Assembly: GCA_944472155.2 (NCBI GenBank)
Contig: OX235271.1
Coordinates: 98,531,256-98,595,255, forward strand
Direction: 5' to 3'
From: Trichobilharzia szidati
Taxonomy: Eukaryota > Platyhelminthes > Trematoda > Strigeidida > Schistosomatidae
DNA length: 64,000 nt
Of this stretch, positions 1 through 10,600 are shown piece after piece; the first letter of the stretch is position 1, and the number at the start of each line of letters is the position of its first letter. Position numbers and translations under genes: made by a program. The notes under the pieces were generated by a model that worked only from the letters and a program-made list of their open reading frames with translations, was not told the origin of the DNA and did no database searches.

Positions 1-368
1 CTAAATCAATTCCTTTATGCAACATTAAATTCTATGCTATTAAATTTCACACAATATTACGTAACGTTTTTATTTTTTCGATTTGTCTACTAATCTTATA
101 ATTGCACACCTTTTTCAAGTTCTATCCATCCTATGAATTATTCTATATATGACATTAATTTGCTTTGCCACTTGACCTTTAACTACGATTATAATCACAA
201 ACATTTTAGTTTTAATTGCACTTCATATTATTATTATTTCATGCATTCACACCTATGTTTCAATTCCCTCACCGGATATAACTTCTTAAAAACCATATAT
301 ATACGATTGTACAGCTTGATGATAAATTCGTTGAAAAGAGTCTCTTCGCTGAATCATTTGTTTTGATT
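1..368 (+). repeat. Left pLTR of the Penelope-like element
   Basis: Direct repeat, identical to 2975-3342 at an offset of 2974 bases. Identity ends after the shared TTTTGATT at 361-368, where this copy continues TTCTATATG and the other AACTATAAA. It is cut by the window start, so its real 5' limit is unknown. It is AT-rich and carries a hammerhead-like motif near its 3' end. Confidence 0.9.
305..355 (+). ncRNA. Hammerhead-ribozyme-like motif in the left pLTR
   Basis: Seen: stem I can form from CAGC (312-315) with GCTG (348-351), extended by GATT (305-308) with AATC (352-355). Core box 1 reads TTGATGA (316-322), i.e. CTGATGA with the first base changed. GAAA follows at 333-336, then a stem III hairpin AAGA-GTC-TCTT and a predicted cleavage site after C347. 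Stem II (TAAATTCGTT) is weak. Hammerheads in Penelope pLTRs are known from other animals. The C-to-T change in the core may reduce or abolish activity, so this is called by structure only. Confidence 0.5.
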
Positions 369-382
369 TTCTATATGTTACA

Positions 383-2800
383 ATGGGAATTTTCCATGAT
401 TTAAAAAATAGCAAAGACCCCTCGACAGTAAAGGAACTCAATGGGTTTCTGCGTTATTCTGTCAAACTTGCCGTGGTGAATGCGGAGATTTGTTTTCTTA
501 ATGAATGCATCAATAATCATGAGTATCCGAAATGGTATTGGAAAGTTCTCCGACGCAATCACATATATCCCAATGCAAAATCTCTCAAGAGACACACATT
601 AAATCACATTGACTCTATTAGTTCACGAATCCCTGAGTTAGAAAGGAATATATCGCAAAGATCTTCTGCTCTATATGACTTATCGATTGAAGAACGTCAA
701 ACGTTTAATGAATATGTCAACGTGGTCACCAACCAACAAACAATGTCTTTTAATTCTAAGCTATCTAATAGCCTAAAATCTATCGAATGTCTTCGAAAAT
801 TTCCTGAAAATTGTGAGAGATACGTGTTCAATCACTCTTCCATATCCCTATCAAAATTGCAAATGGAAGCCTTGTCAATGGGTTCGAAGTTTTGCGATGT
901 TAATCTCAATATCAACAAGCTAAATACACATGTCCAGTTTGAGAATCTACTCAGTCAAACTTATGATCTCACACCATCGTCAGAACAGGACTTCCAATGC
1001 TTCAAATCTACAATCACTGACTCTTGCAATCAATACCTTAATGCAAGATCAAAAATGCAAAGTCTCTTGACCAAACAGCACAAAGAAGAACTTAAACTTT
1101 TGACGCATAACAACGATATATTACTAACACGCCCTGACAAGGGTGCAGGTGTTGTTATTATGGATCGTAAGGATTATATCGACAAAATGTCAGGTCTACT
1201 TTCAGACAGCAGTAAATTCTCGAAACCGAACGAGAAAAATAAGACGGATTTAATTGAAAAAGAACTTACAGAAGCTTTAAAAAGAATGAAGAACAATCAT
1301 CTCATTCGTGAAGAATTATACGAAAAGATCAGACCAACAGGATCTCTAATACCAAGACTCTACGGTCTACCGAAAATACACAAAGCTGGCCTTCCACTCC
1401 GCCCTATCTTGGATATGTCTGGATCGCCCTATCATCCAGTAGCTGGATGGCTAGCTGAAATCCTTGAACCTGTCAGGGAACAGCTATCTAATCATTCTCT
1501 CCGGGACACCTTCCAATTTGTTGAATGTATACAGGATATAAATGCGTCGAATAAACATATGTTGTCTTTGGACGTAGAATCCCTATTTACGAACGTTCCA
1601 CTGACAGAAACTATATGTTTTATATGCAAATATATAGAAGACAACAAATTGAATATAGGAATACCCACTACAGATCTGAAAGAACTACTTCTGAGATGTA
1701 CATTGAATGTACAGTTTACTTTTAATGAAGCTATCTACAGACAGAAGGATGGTATTGCAATGGGTTCTCCCTTGGGTCCTCTCCTTGCAGACTGTTTTAT
1801 GTCCAGTCTAGAAAATGATCAGCTGAAGCCTATAATCCAAAGTTTTCAAATGTATAAAAGGTACGTAGATGACACCTTTATTATTTGTAATAGTGATTGT
1901 AACTTAAATAATATATTAGATGTATTTAATGGTTGCCATCCGGCGATAAAATTCACACTCGAAATGGAGAACGAGTCTAGCATGCATTTCCTCGATGTGA
2001 ACTTATCAAGAAGGACCGATGGAACCCTGAAAAGATCGATTTATCGCAAGCTGTCATGGAATGGTCAACTGACAAATTTCTACAGTTGGGTACCCATTGG
2101 TCGAAAACGAAACCTGATCCGGTCGCTTGCCACTCGTATTCGGCGCATATGTAGCCCTGATACTGTGGAAGATGAGCTATACATCTTGAGGAAAGTCCTA
2201 ATAGAAAATGGATTTCCACCACGTTTTATAGATAAGAATATTCATTCAAATCCTAAAAAACGTGAGTTATCAACCGTACCCAAGAAGACACTTTACATGA
2301 GCTTGGAATTCAAAGGGGACTTAGCTTCCGATATCATGAAACGGAGGATATCACAATCCCTGAAAAGAACATTCCCTGCTGCATCCCTGAGAATAGCCTT
2401 TTCTAGTCGACCATTATTGTTCAATAACCTGAAGGACAAAATCCCGCTGTTGACCAACTCTATGTGTGTTTATCAATTCACCTGCTCTTGTGGAGCTAGG
2501 TATATCGGTCGTTCGACACGAGTTTTGTCCAAGAGGGTGCAAGAACACTATCCTGCATGGTTACGAAAAGGTGGTAGTGGAGCAATAAGAAGCGCGATCA
2601 TTGAACATCTGGTCGAGAATGATCACCCTATCTCTATAGCCTCCGCCTTCAAAGTCATCTACAAGGCAAAGAGTAATCTACCCAAATCCCTACGTACCCG
2701 ACTCATCTGTATTGCTGAAGCTTTGGCTATCGAAACAGAAAAGCCAGATCTCTGTGTACAGAAGAAGTTCGTTCAACCCCTCCAACTTTCATGGTCTTAA
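383..2800 (+). CDS. Penelope-like reverse transcriptase with GIY-YIG endonuclease
   Basis: 805-codon uninterrupted frame that would copy and insert the element. The N-terminal about 240 residues are a family-specific region. RT motifs follow in order: RPDKGAGVVIMD (near residue 251), PRLYGLPKIHK, LSLDVESLFTNVPL, GIAMGSPLGPLLAD, the catalytic YVDD (residues about 494-497) and MHFLDVNLSR. A GIY-YIG nuclease follows with YQFTCSCGARYIGRS (about residues 697-711) and downstream KRVQEH. The first ATG in frame (383) lies 15 bases past the left pLTR and is the natural start. No internal stop or frameshift was seen, which is unusual among the other retroelement copies here. The stop is followed by about 170 bp before the second pLTR. 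Confidence 0.93.
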   Translation: MGIFHDLKNSKDPSTVKELNGFLRYSVKLAVVNAEICFLNECINNHEYPKWYWKVLRRNHIYPNAKSLKRHTLNHIDSISSRIPELERNISQRSSALYDLSIEERQTFNEYVNVVTNQQTMSFNSKLSNSLKSIECLRKFPENCERYVFNHSSISLSKLQMEALSMGSKFCDVNLNINKLNTHVQFENLLSQTYDLTPSSEQDFQCFKSTITDSCNQYLNARSKMQSLLTKQHKEELKLLTHNNDILLTRPDKGAGVVIMDRKDYIDKMSGLLSDSSKFSKPNEKNKTDLIEKELTEALKRMKNNHLIREELYEKIRPTGSLIPRLYGLPKIHKAGLPLRPILDMSGSPYHPVAGWLAEILEPVREQLSNHSLRDTFQFVECIQDINASNKHMLSLDVESLFTNVPLTETICFICKYIEDNKLNIGIPTTDLKELLLRCTLNVQFTFNEAIYRQKDGIAMGSPLGPLLADCFMSSLENDQLKPIIQSFQMYKRYVDDTFIICNSDCNLNNILDVFNGCHPAIKFTLEMENESSMHFLDVNLSRRTDGTLKRSIYRKLSWNGQLTNFYSWVPIGRKRNLIRSLATRIRRICSPDTVEDELYILRKVLIENGFPPRFIDKNIHSNPKKRELSTVPKKTLYMSLEFKGDLASDIMKRRISQSLKRTFPAASLRIAFSSRPLLFNNLKDKIPLLTNSMCVYQFTCSCGARYIGRSTRVLSKRVQEHYPAWLRKGGSGAIRSAIIEHLVENDHPISIASAFKVIYKAKSNLPKSLRTRLICIAEALAIETEKPDLCVQKKFVQPLQLSWS

Positions 2801-2974
2801 TCCCTCTATGCTAAAGTATGGTAATCCCCAATCATACTTTAGCTCTACCAACTCTCCATTTTTTCATTTTTGTCTATTCAATTTGTATACTCCTCCTTAT
2901 TAAGTCAATTGTTACTATTACTACTCTCATTTTTAATTGTCCCCGGTATTATTTCACTTGTTCCACTTGTCATT

Positions 2975-3342
2975 CTAAATCAATTCCTTTATGCAACATT
3001 AAATTCTATGCTATTAAATTTCACACAATATTACGTAACGTTTTTATTTTTTCGATTTGTCTACTAATCTTATAATTGCACACCTTTTTCAAGTTCTATC
3101 CATCCTATGAATTATTCTATATATGACATTAATTTGCTTTGCCACTTGACCTTTAACTACGATTATAATCACAAACATTTTAGTTTTAATTGCACTTCAT
3201 ATTATTATTATTTCATGCATTCACACCTATGTTTCAATTCCCTCACCGGATATAACTTCTTAAAAACCATATATATACGATTGTACAGCTTGATGATAAA
3301 TTCGTTGAAAAGAGTCTCTTCGCTGAATCATTTGTTTTGATT
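2975..3342 (+). repeat. Right pLTR of the Penelope-like element
   Basis: Second copy of the direct repeat at 1-368, with no difference found by reading. It ends at TTTTGATT before unique AT-rich DNA and marks the element's 3' limit. Confidence 0.9.
3279..3329 (+). ncRNA. Hammerhead-ribozyme-like motif in the right pLTR
   Basis: Exact copy of the motif at 305-355, shifted by 2974 bases; predicted cleavage is after C3321. Two motifs, one per pLTR, would allow a unit-length RNA to be released from a tandem or pLTR-flanked transcript if either were active. Confidence 0.5.
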
Positions 3343-4456
3343 AACTATAAAGTTGGCTGTAATTTATAACTGGATTGTTTCTGAAATGCATCTGACAGAA
3401 CACCAAATTTTTGGTATAGATCATGATCAAATGTGTAATTTCAAATGAAATGGATTGAATAACTGTGTTGCTCAGTTTGCTGGCTTTTATGCAATTTTCC
3501 TTTGATTGACTGTTTTTTAGAAGTGCAAAGCCAAATATCAATACTTTGAGCACCCAAAAGAGACTATTAAGTGTTTTAAAAGAAAACCCTACAGCAAAAA
3601 TAGGGTAAAGACAGCTCTTGTAAGTGATGTGAGGGAATTCCAATACCTAGCATTCCAAAATTCTTAGTTTCTCAGATGTTAGGAACGCATTTAGACGTGA
3701 ACTCACTAAACTATCATAAGAAGATATGTTTCCCCGTCCAGTAAACTTCTGCACAAAAAATAAACACAGTGAGTACTTGGGTATATATATATATTTCACG
3801 CCTTCAGAAATAAAGGATTTAGTGCAATAAGGATGAGTATGAAATGAACGAAGTTGTCAAAGGTACCGAAAAAATGTCAACTATTCTATTTTTATCCAAA
3901 TTGTTGGAACATTTTAATAGTATCATACGAAAATTTTACTTATAAATTAATTATAGTTTATTCAGTGTTGTCTTTAGTATATGAATGTAAAACTAATAAC
4001 TTTTAGTTTGTCATCACCAAACCAGCGAACACTGTGTAACATTCACTGTTAAGTTTTCTCTTTCCCTCTTTTTGACCACTCATAAACCATAATGCATATA
4101 ATGGTAAGGTTAAGTGGCAGTAAGATAAACTAATAAAGAACAGTCGGGATTAAGTTATTAAAATTCTTCATGAATAAATTCGTAATTCATTTTATTTTTC
4201 CGCTTAACATTCAACCTAAGCACCTTTAGCTGTTTTGAGAAATGTCGCAGTAACATGAATTATTTGAGAGAAATAAATAAATTCACTGTGATATTAGTCG
4301 GAATTCTATTTGCCATTTCTTAAATCACTAGAGTTGATCCTAGATTTAAACTGTTAAATTTGTATCGATTTTTTCTTACTGCATACATAACTTATAAAAC
4401 AATAATAACTTTAATTCAGACCTTATTTGTCATCTTGTATATTGAAAATTACATAG
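3343..4456. other. AT-rich intronic DNA, no gene recognised
   Basis: Lies between the Penelope element and the first WD40 exon. It contains a short TA-type repeat near 3783-3795. A stretch at about 3524-3610 has an acceptor-like start and a donor-like end but does not read into the WD40 repeat as expected, so I did not call it an exon. Confidence 0.5.
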
Positions 4457-4608
4457 GTAACTTCTGGCTGGGATCGCCGTATATGTATATGGGACTTAAA
4501 ATCTGGAACCTTAATTGATAAATTCCATGAAACTGTTGACGCTGATGAGAAAGATAATCAGAAGGCCTCGAAAGGAGCTATATTAGACATGGCATATGAT
4601 CCTGAACT
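4457..4608 (+). CDS. WD40 protein, exon a (first in window)
   Basis: Acceptor ACATAG before 4457, donor GTAAGA at 4609. It reads VTSGWDRRICIWDLKSG and onward to MAYDPEL. It ends two bases into a codon and is completed by the first base at 7955. Confidence 0.85.
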
Positions 4609-7600
4609 GTAAGAAGATTACATTTTGTATTAATTTGTAAATGTATTCACCCAAAACATTATAAAACAACACACTAAGCTAAGTAATATAATGTGATCAA
4701 ATTCACCATTGGGAGATTACACAAATCGGGGTGAGATTTCAGCACAATTTTCTTTGAAAACTGAAGTTATTCAAAACCACTCGCTACCATAAGTGGCGAT
4801 CAAGAAAGCACGCATAATTGCATGATGCTACATACTACTGATTTATTGAGTAGTGCTTGCTAGTCAGACTGAAGTGACCTTGACACTGGATGGCCTCTTC
4901 AATCGTTTGGGGTAGAGGTCATCAGTGACAGAGTCGGTTAAATTCTGCTACCTCAGTTCGTTCAAGTTCAGAGATCTTCGTGCATTAACGATTCGCCAGG
5001 GATGACATCCAGAATTCTGGTGGTTTCAAGTGACTCGGCTATCTGAGCTGACTCGAACTCAGTACATCACTCCAAACAAACGATCTGTTCAACAAGAACT
5101 AATGGTTAATATGAGTAATATCTAATTACTCATATCAACCAGTACTATCTACCATTAAGTGATATAAACTTTCCCAAATAGTCTTTTCTTTCAAAATATA
5201 TCGAAAATAAATCAATCACATGGTGAAAAATCAAACATTAATACCTTATCGAAGTCAAGGTATTCAGCAGGTTAATTGAAGAAATCAAGAAAGCAATTCA
5301 ACAATAAATATTATTATAGTATCTATAGAGCAAACACAGACAGCAGTTTGTTTATGTTTTCGAAGAATAATTTTCCGTAGATTGGACTTCATGCGCTACA
5401 GTTCTCTTAAAATTTTATTGAAACGTTTAAGACTAACTGTTTGAACATTTGAAATGAAACATTCATGTTTCTCCCCGATCTGTTTACCGATACTGAAACA
5501 CAGATTAACTGCCTAGTTTCTTCTGTATGAATCTGTCGAAGTATTTAACTTGCACTGCTACAAGTTAATATTAACAGAGCTTTTATAGTTATTTATTGAA
5601 TTCCATTTAATCTGATTCATACTTTAAGAATTTTATATACAGATGAAGTTAGAATTCATTTAAAGACTTAATTAGCCTAAATTAAAAGTCATCGCTGGAA
5701 ATTAAGTCATTCTCGTTGTTGAGGTTCCCTTCTTTCGTGGACAATTTATTAACATATTTTACCCAACCGTGTCTCATAAACATGCCACATACTACTGAAT
5801 ATGAGTATTATGAGTACATAGACACCAATCAAACGCTACTGCTGCTTATTAATTAGACTTAAGTGATTTAATCACAGGACGGTTATTTTAGCCGCTAAGG
5901 TAATTGTCGGTGTAGTCTGATAGACTCAGTTCAGCGAGTCGAATCAGATGAAAGCAACTGGAGTTTGACTAGGTGATGGACGAACTAGTAAAACAGAATA
6001 CAGCCGTTAGGTTTTAAGTACTTTGTTCAAGGTTCCACTGGAGTGACTTGCCAGCATTCTGATGAAATGAAATGATTCAGCTTTCTAAGTTGAGTCGATA
6101 CGAACGAGCCATGATTTTTGTATGACCCGAATCTATAGAAACGACTGTACATTTCCTTAGATCACCTCACTGTGTTAGCTGATCACCACAAGTTAACGTG
6201 AGTGATTCCCATGCACTCATATCCATATGCTTGCATTTTGGTACCTTTCACGATTTCCAGCAGGACACGATAAGAAAGAAACGGTGGGACTTCACCACCA
6301 CTTTGCAAATAACTGACTTCACTGAAGAATATTTTTGTGCTTCACTCACACCCACGTTGGGTGAAAAAGGGAACTACGAAGTCATCTATCTATTATTAGG
6401 CTTCGTTGACAGAGCACTAATGTGATTTAGTGCGAACAAAGTTAATGCATAATAAGAGTCTTTCGTTTACTTTTTTTTCAAAAACATAATAACTACCATT
6501 ATTTGCAGAGAAATGTTGTTAAATTTAGTTAAAAGATAACTAGTTTGTTACTAACAAGGCACTCACCAAAACAGTCTTTACTATTCTCAGTAATTTAATA
6601 CTGATTCATTTTTTTTAACAATCAATACTTGTTGTTATATAGGCATAATACAACAAGTAGTGTTGATTTGATAACTGACCTCTCCATTGATATGAAATTC
6701 AATCGAAACTCGTATCGTTTCTTTACGTATCATAAATCGATTTATTTTACATAAGAATTTAAGCTCTACATTAGTGAAGGCTGTTTCTCTTTTGCATCAC
6801 TTTATACCTATGTGATATTGAATTACATTTATCTCTGCAGGTTTAAAGTCTATACAATACGTAAATCAATATGTGCTTAGTTGTATTTATACTAAAATTC
6901 AGTGGTAATTGTTCAGTCTGAACTTACTGAATTCGTTGTGAACTAAAATCAACTATAGAAACCATCAGAATGTGACACTCGACATTCCTTTTGTTCGTAT
7001 ATCGAACTTTTTACCAGTTCATACTGACATATCAGTACGGAAGCAAACCATTCAGCCTCACATCATAAAGCTGGCAAATAATTATCCTCTGGATCGAAAT
7101 TTAACGGTCAGTAACTTCAAAATTCTACGTATTCATAATGCAGCCTCACCGCCATCCTATAGGAATACCTCGTTAGTTAGAGAATTTCAAACTAGAATAG
7201 GACAGCTTTGATGTCACTTGGCATTTTTCCATGAATTCTCAAAGTGAAATTCGTTTGTAATGGAATCTAATTTACTCACGTTCAAATCACTGAAAGTATA
7301 AAATCGGAATGAAGAATTTTCTTCCGCCTCGTAAGTTCAGATGGACAAAGTGGTATATTAATCGATAAAATGAACAGTTATCAGCCATCTGTATCTAATT
7401 ATAATCCCGACCATTAAGTTTAGAATGGTAGTAAAAATCGAACTGATGTTCAACTAAGAAATACTTGATACTTATATAATGAAGTTGTTCAAGTATTGGT
7501 TTGTAGAGATTTGATTGATTCGTTACAGCATTCATCATGATCTGATATCAGTTAAAGAAACATTGGAAAACCTGCAGGGAGTACTGGAAAGCTGTTTCGT

Positions 7601-10600
7601 CCTAGTTTGGGACTCTTAATCAGTACGCACCCACCACAGGGATTCGAACCCAGGACCTTCTGGTTACAAGGCGAGCTCGTAGATTATTAAGCCACTGAGA
7701 CCCGATCGAATGGCCCATGAACCGGGTGGGTGCGTACTGTAAAGAGTCCCAAACTAGGACGAAACAGCTGTCCAGTACTCCCAGCTATTTTTCCAATAGT
7801 TCTCTAACTCATGATAGCTCATGATGAAATCCTGTAACCAAATAATGAAGTTGTGCCTACTAAATGTATATATATATGTATATCGTTGGGTAACTAATAT
7901 TTGTTTTACTGCATTATTTATGATTTTTTCTTTAAAACGCCTACCTCAATCTAGAAACATCTTCGCTTATGCCTGTTCTGACTGGTGTATCTATATTCGA
8001 AAATTTTCTTTAAATGGAGGTGAGATGCATCTTCAGAATAAATTAATTGGACATAGTGGACCAGTGAATTCTATTATTTATAAGCCATCGAATACAGATA
8101 GTAACAATCAAAGTGAATGGATATCTGGATCTGATGACTGTACAATTCGTGTATGGGTAAGTAATTATCTGAATTAAATATTTTCTTCAAGCGAATGAAT
8201 TAGCCAGATATTACAATATCGTATGTGTGCATGCAATATTCTTGATATTTGTATAAGTGCTAGGGGATCAAGAAACAATAGATAATGCTAAGAAAAACTG
8301 GGTTTTTAGAATACCCTACAGTAGACCTGCTTGAAAATAGACTTGTAGTTACAGTGTCTCATTTAACTGATAACATGATCTGAGGAAAATAAGAAAGCTT
8401 TATTTGCTTTTATTTACTTAAAAATGTGTCTTAGAAAATGCATTACGAAGCAGATTTACACCTCCCCTCTTTACCAATTTTACTGCTGGCTTAGAGACGT
8501 ACAGGAACGCGTCGGTCAGGGATCGAACCCCGAACAACCTGTGTGGTCGGAGAGCGTTCTACTGTCAATCACACTAATAGCCAAAATATATAGCAGAGAA
8601 CATTGTTAACGCAACGTAAATAAGAGAATTTTAAACAGACTAATGAGTCTCGAGCAAAGATCAACTAGAAAATCAATGAAAAGTGGACATATCTTTCCAA
8701 CTGCTTTCAAGTTCTTCAGTAGTACTTGTCAACTAACTCACACAAGATCAAGCAGGAAAATCGTTGAGAACTTAAAATTAACAATCTTACTAACAACGAC
8801 AAACGCAGCGGAGTTGTCTCAGTAGCATTATAAATATCCAGACCATAGATGACGCGAATTTCCTAGAATAATTTGAGTACCAAGTCAGGCTGAATCATTA
8901 CAGAACTACTTAAAATAATCCCAGCATGTGTAGAAAGTCAAAACAAGATTTTTTCTGAAAGTCTCACTGTGTAAGCCAATAGTAACCTTCTGATAAATTC
9001 ACTTAAATTTATGCATTTTTTGATTACATATTTCGATGGTTAATAAAATCTCAGTAATTCTGCCGACAAATCTGTAGATTTTGATTGGGCGCTAGCTATT
9101 TACTAGTGTAGTGTGTCTAGTTCTTTGTTTGGTGCAGACTGAATTCTATCGGTCAATTTTGCAGTGTCATCACCATAGTTGGTAGCTTCCCATCACGGTG
9201 CAATTCTAATTCTTCATATTAAATGGTTGAAGGCAGTCAGCAGGAAGCCTTAAACCTAGGTTTCGTGGTAGTTGGCACTCCTCAGCAAGGCGTATCTGCA
9301 ACTTTCAAGGAACTCATGTCCGTTATGAGATTCGAACCTGTGTCACCAAGTACTGCAGTCAGTGACGTTACCACTGAGCTATTTAGGCTCGCGATTGACC
9401 TCCTGTAGGACTGTATTGGGTACTTTGATTGGACACTAGTTAGTAACTAGTGTAGATTACATAGCGAAACATTCAGAAAAATTATGTTTTGATTTTTTAA
9501 ACACGTTGGGATTATTTTAAATAATTTTATAATAGCCTGAGTAACATTTGTATAAGTCTAAGGTGAAAAGAGTCGGTGGCATAGCGGTTAGGACGCTCGC
9601 CGACCATGCATGTGGTCCGGGGTTCGATCCCCGGCCGGCGCACTCCTCTACGTCACTAGGTTACTGATAAGACCGGTGAAGAGGAAAGGTTGGGCATGAG
9701 GCTAGCAACTCCATCCTGTAAAAATGAACACTGCTACAGAAACTTCAAGACTCTAGCTTGAAGCCCTATGTTCCACTGGGAACGTGAAGGAATAAAGAAA
9801 AGGTACAAAGAAGAGAAATCTTGAGTTCATAACTGCAATACCTAACAGTTTTCCTTAGAACTCTTTCACTAGAAGTCATTTTTAAATAAATAATCAAACT
9901 GAAATGTCATTCAGTGGAAATAATATTCTTTTTAAAAACTTAAGGATATTTTAGAGTAATTTTGACGTCTTATCTAGTTTGGGTTTCAAATACACACGGA
10001 TGAGCTCGACTTCAATTTTCACCCTGGATTGTTTTATCCAAAATAAATATGAATAAAATTCATCAATGCTGATCGAAAATATTTTATTAATAGCTTTTTA
10101 ATTACCGTTTGTGATCAGACTGTTTGAAATGTTTTGCGCAAATACATTACGCAATTTAGATAAACTAAGTCTTCTTATTACTTTGGTGAAATTCATAGAA
10201 GGAAATAATTGTTCCAAATTTTTAAAGAGAAGAATGTCTCCATACATTGGCTTTTTATATTTATTTCTTTAATTAGAATACAACAAACCAAGAAGCGGTA
10301 TGCCGAATGACACTGAATACAAATGGTCCAATTACATGTCTTTGTTTGGATACCAAACGAAATATTCTTCTCTCTGGAGTTGACAAAGAAATTAAGTCAG
10401 TTTATTAAATATTAATGAATACATACTTTTAAGAATATATATGCATTACTAATCATGTTACATTTTATAAATAAATGTGTTATTAATAAATGGTATTAGC
10501 CATAACATTTTCAAGTTTTCCTAAAAATTACTGCAGCGTGTGCTACTGATAAGATTTATCTGTAGTATATAAAGAGACGTTCATCGGCATAAAAATAGCA

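Larger units (their letters stand above)
1..3342 (+). mobile_element. Penelope-like retroelement, apparently intact
   Basis: One long reverse transcriptase/GIY-YIG frame lies between two direct repeats (1-368 and 2975-3342) that I read as identical base for base. RT followed by a GIY-YIG endonuclease, with long LTR-like direct repeats (pLTRs), is the hallmark of Penelope-like elements. The left repeat runs into the window edge, so the true start may lie outside. Identical repeats and an undamaged frame suggest a recent insertion. It lies upstream of the first visible WD40 exon, in the same orientation, so it probably sits in an intron of that gene. Schistosome Penelope families have names such as Cercyon and Perere-10; I cannot assign one by eye. 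Confidence 0.9.

Noticed and set aside
133..366. 77-codon frame repeated at 3107-3340 as a second Penelope protein
   Set aside because: It lies wholly inside the pLTR, is Tyr/Asn/Phe-rich from AT composition, and is duplicated only because the repeat is.
3524..3610. Exon-like stretch with TTTTTTAG acceptor and GTAAAG donor before the WD40 exons
   Set aside because: In the frame that joins the 4457 exon it does not give the expected end of a WD blade; the more protein-like frame would meet a stop at the junction.
7635..7705. Functional tRNA gene
   Set aside because: B box and anticodon-like loop are present, but the acceptor ends do not pair and the same sequence recurs inside the repeat family; it is a SINE-type tRNA-derived segment. 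The same holds for 9573-9641, 16000-16065 and 34418-34490.
8424..8825. Two 60-codon + frames
   Set aside because: The first runs through a decayed SINE head read backwards; neither has motifs or flanking splice signals.
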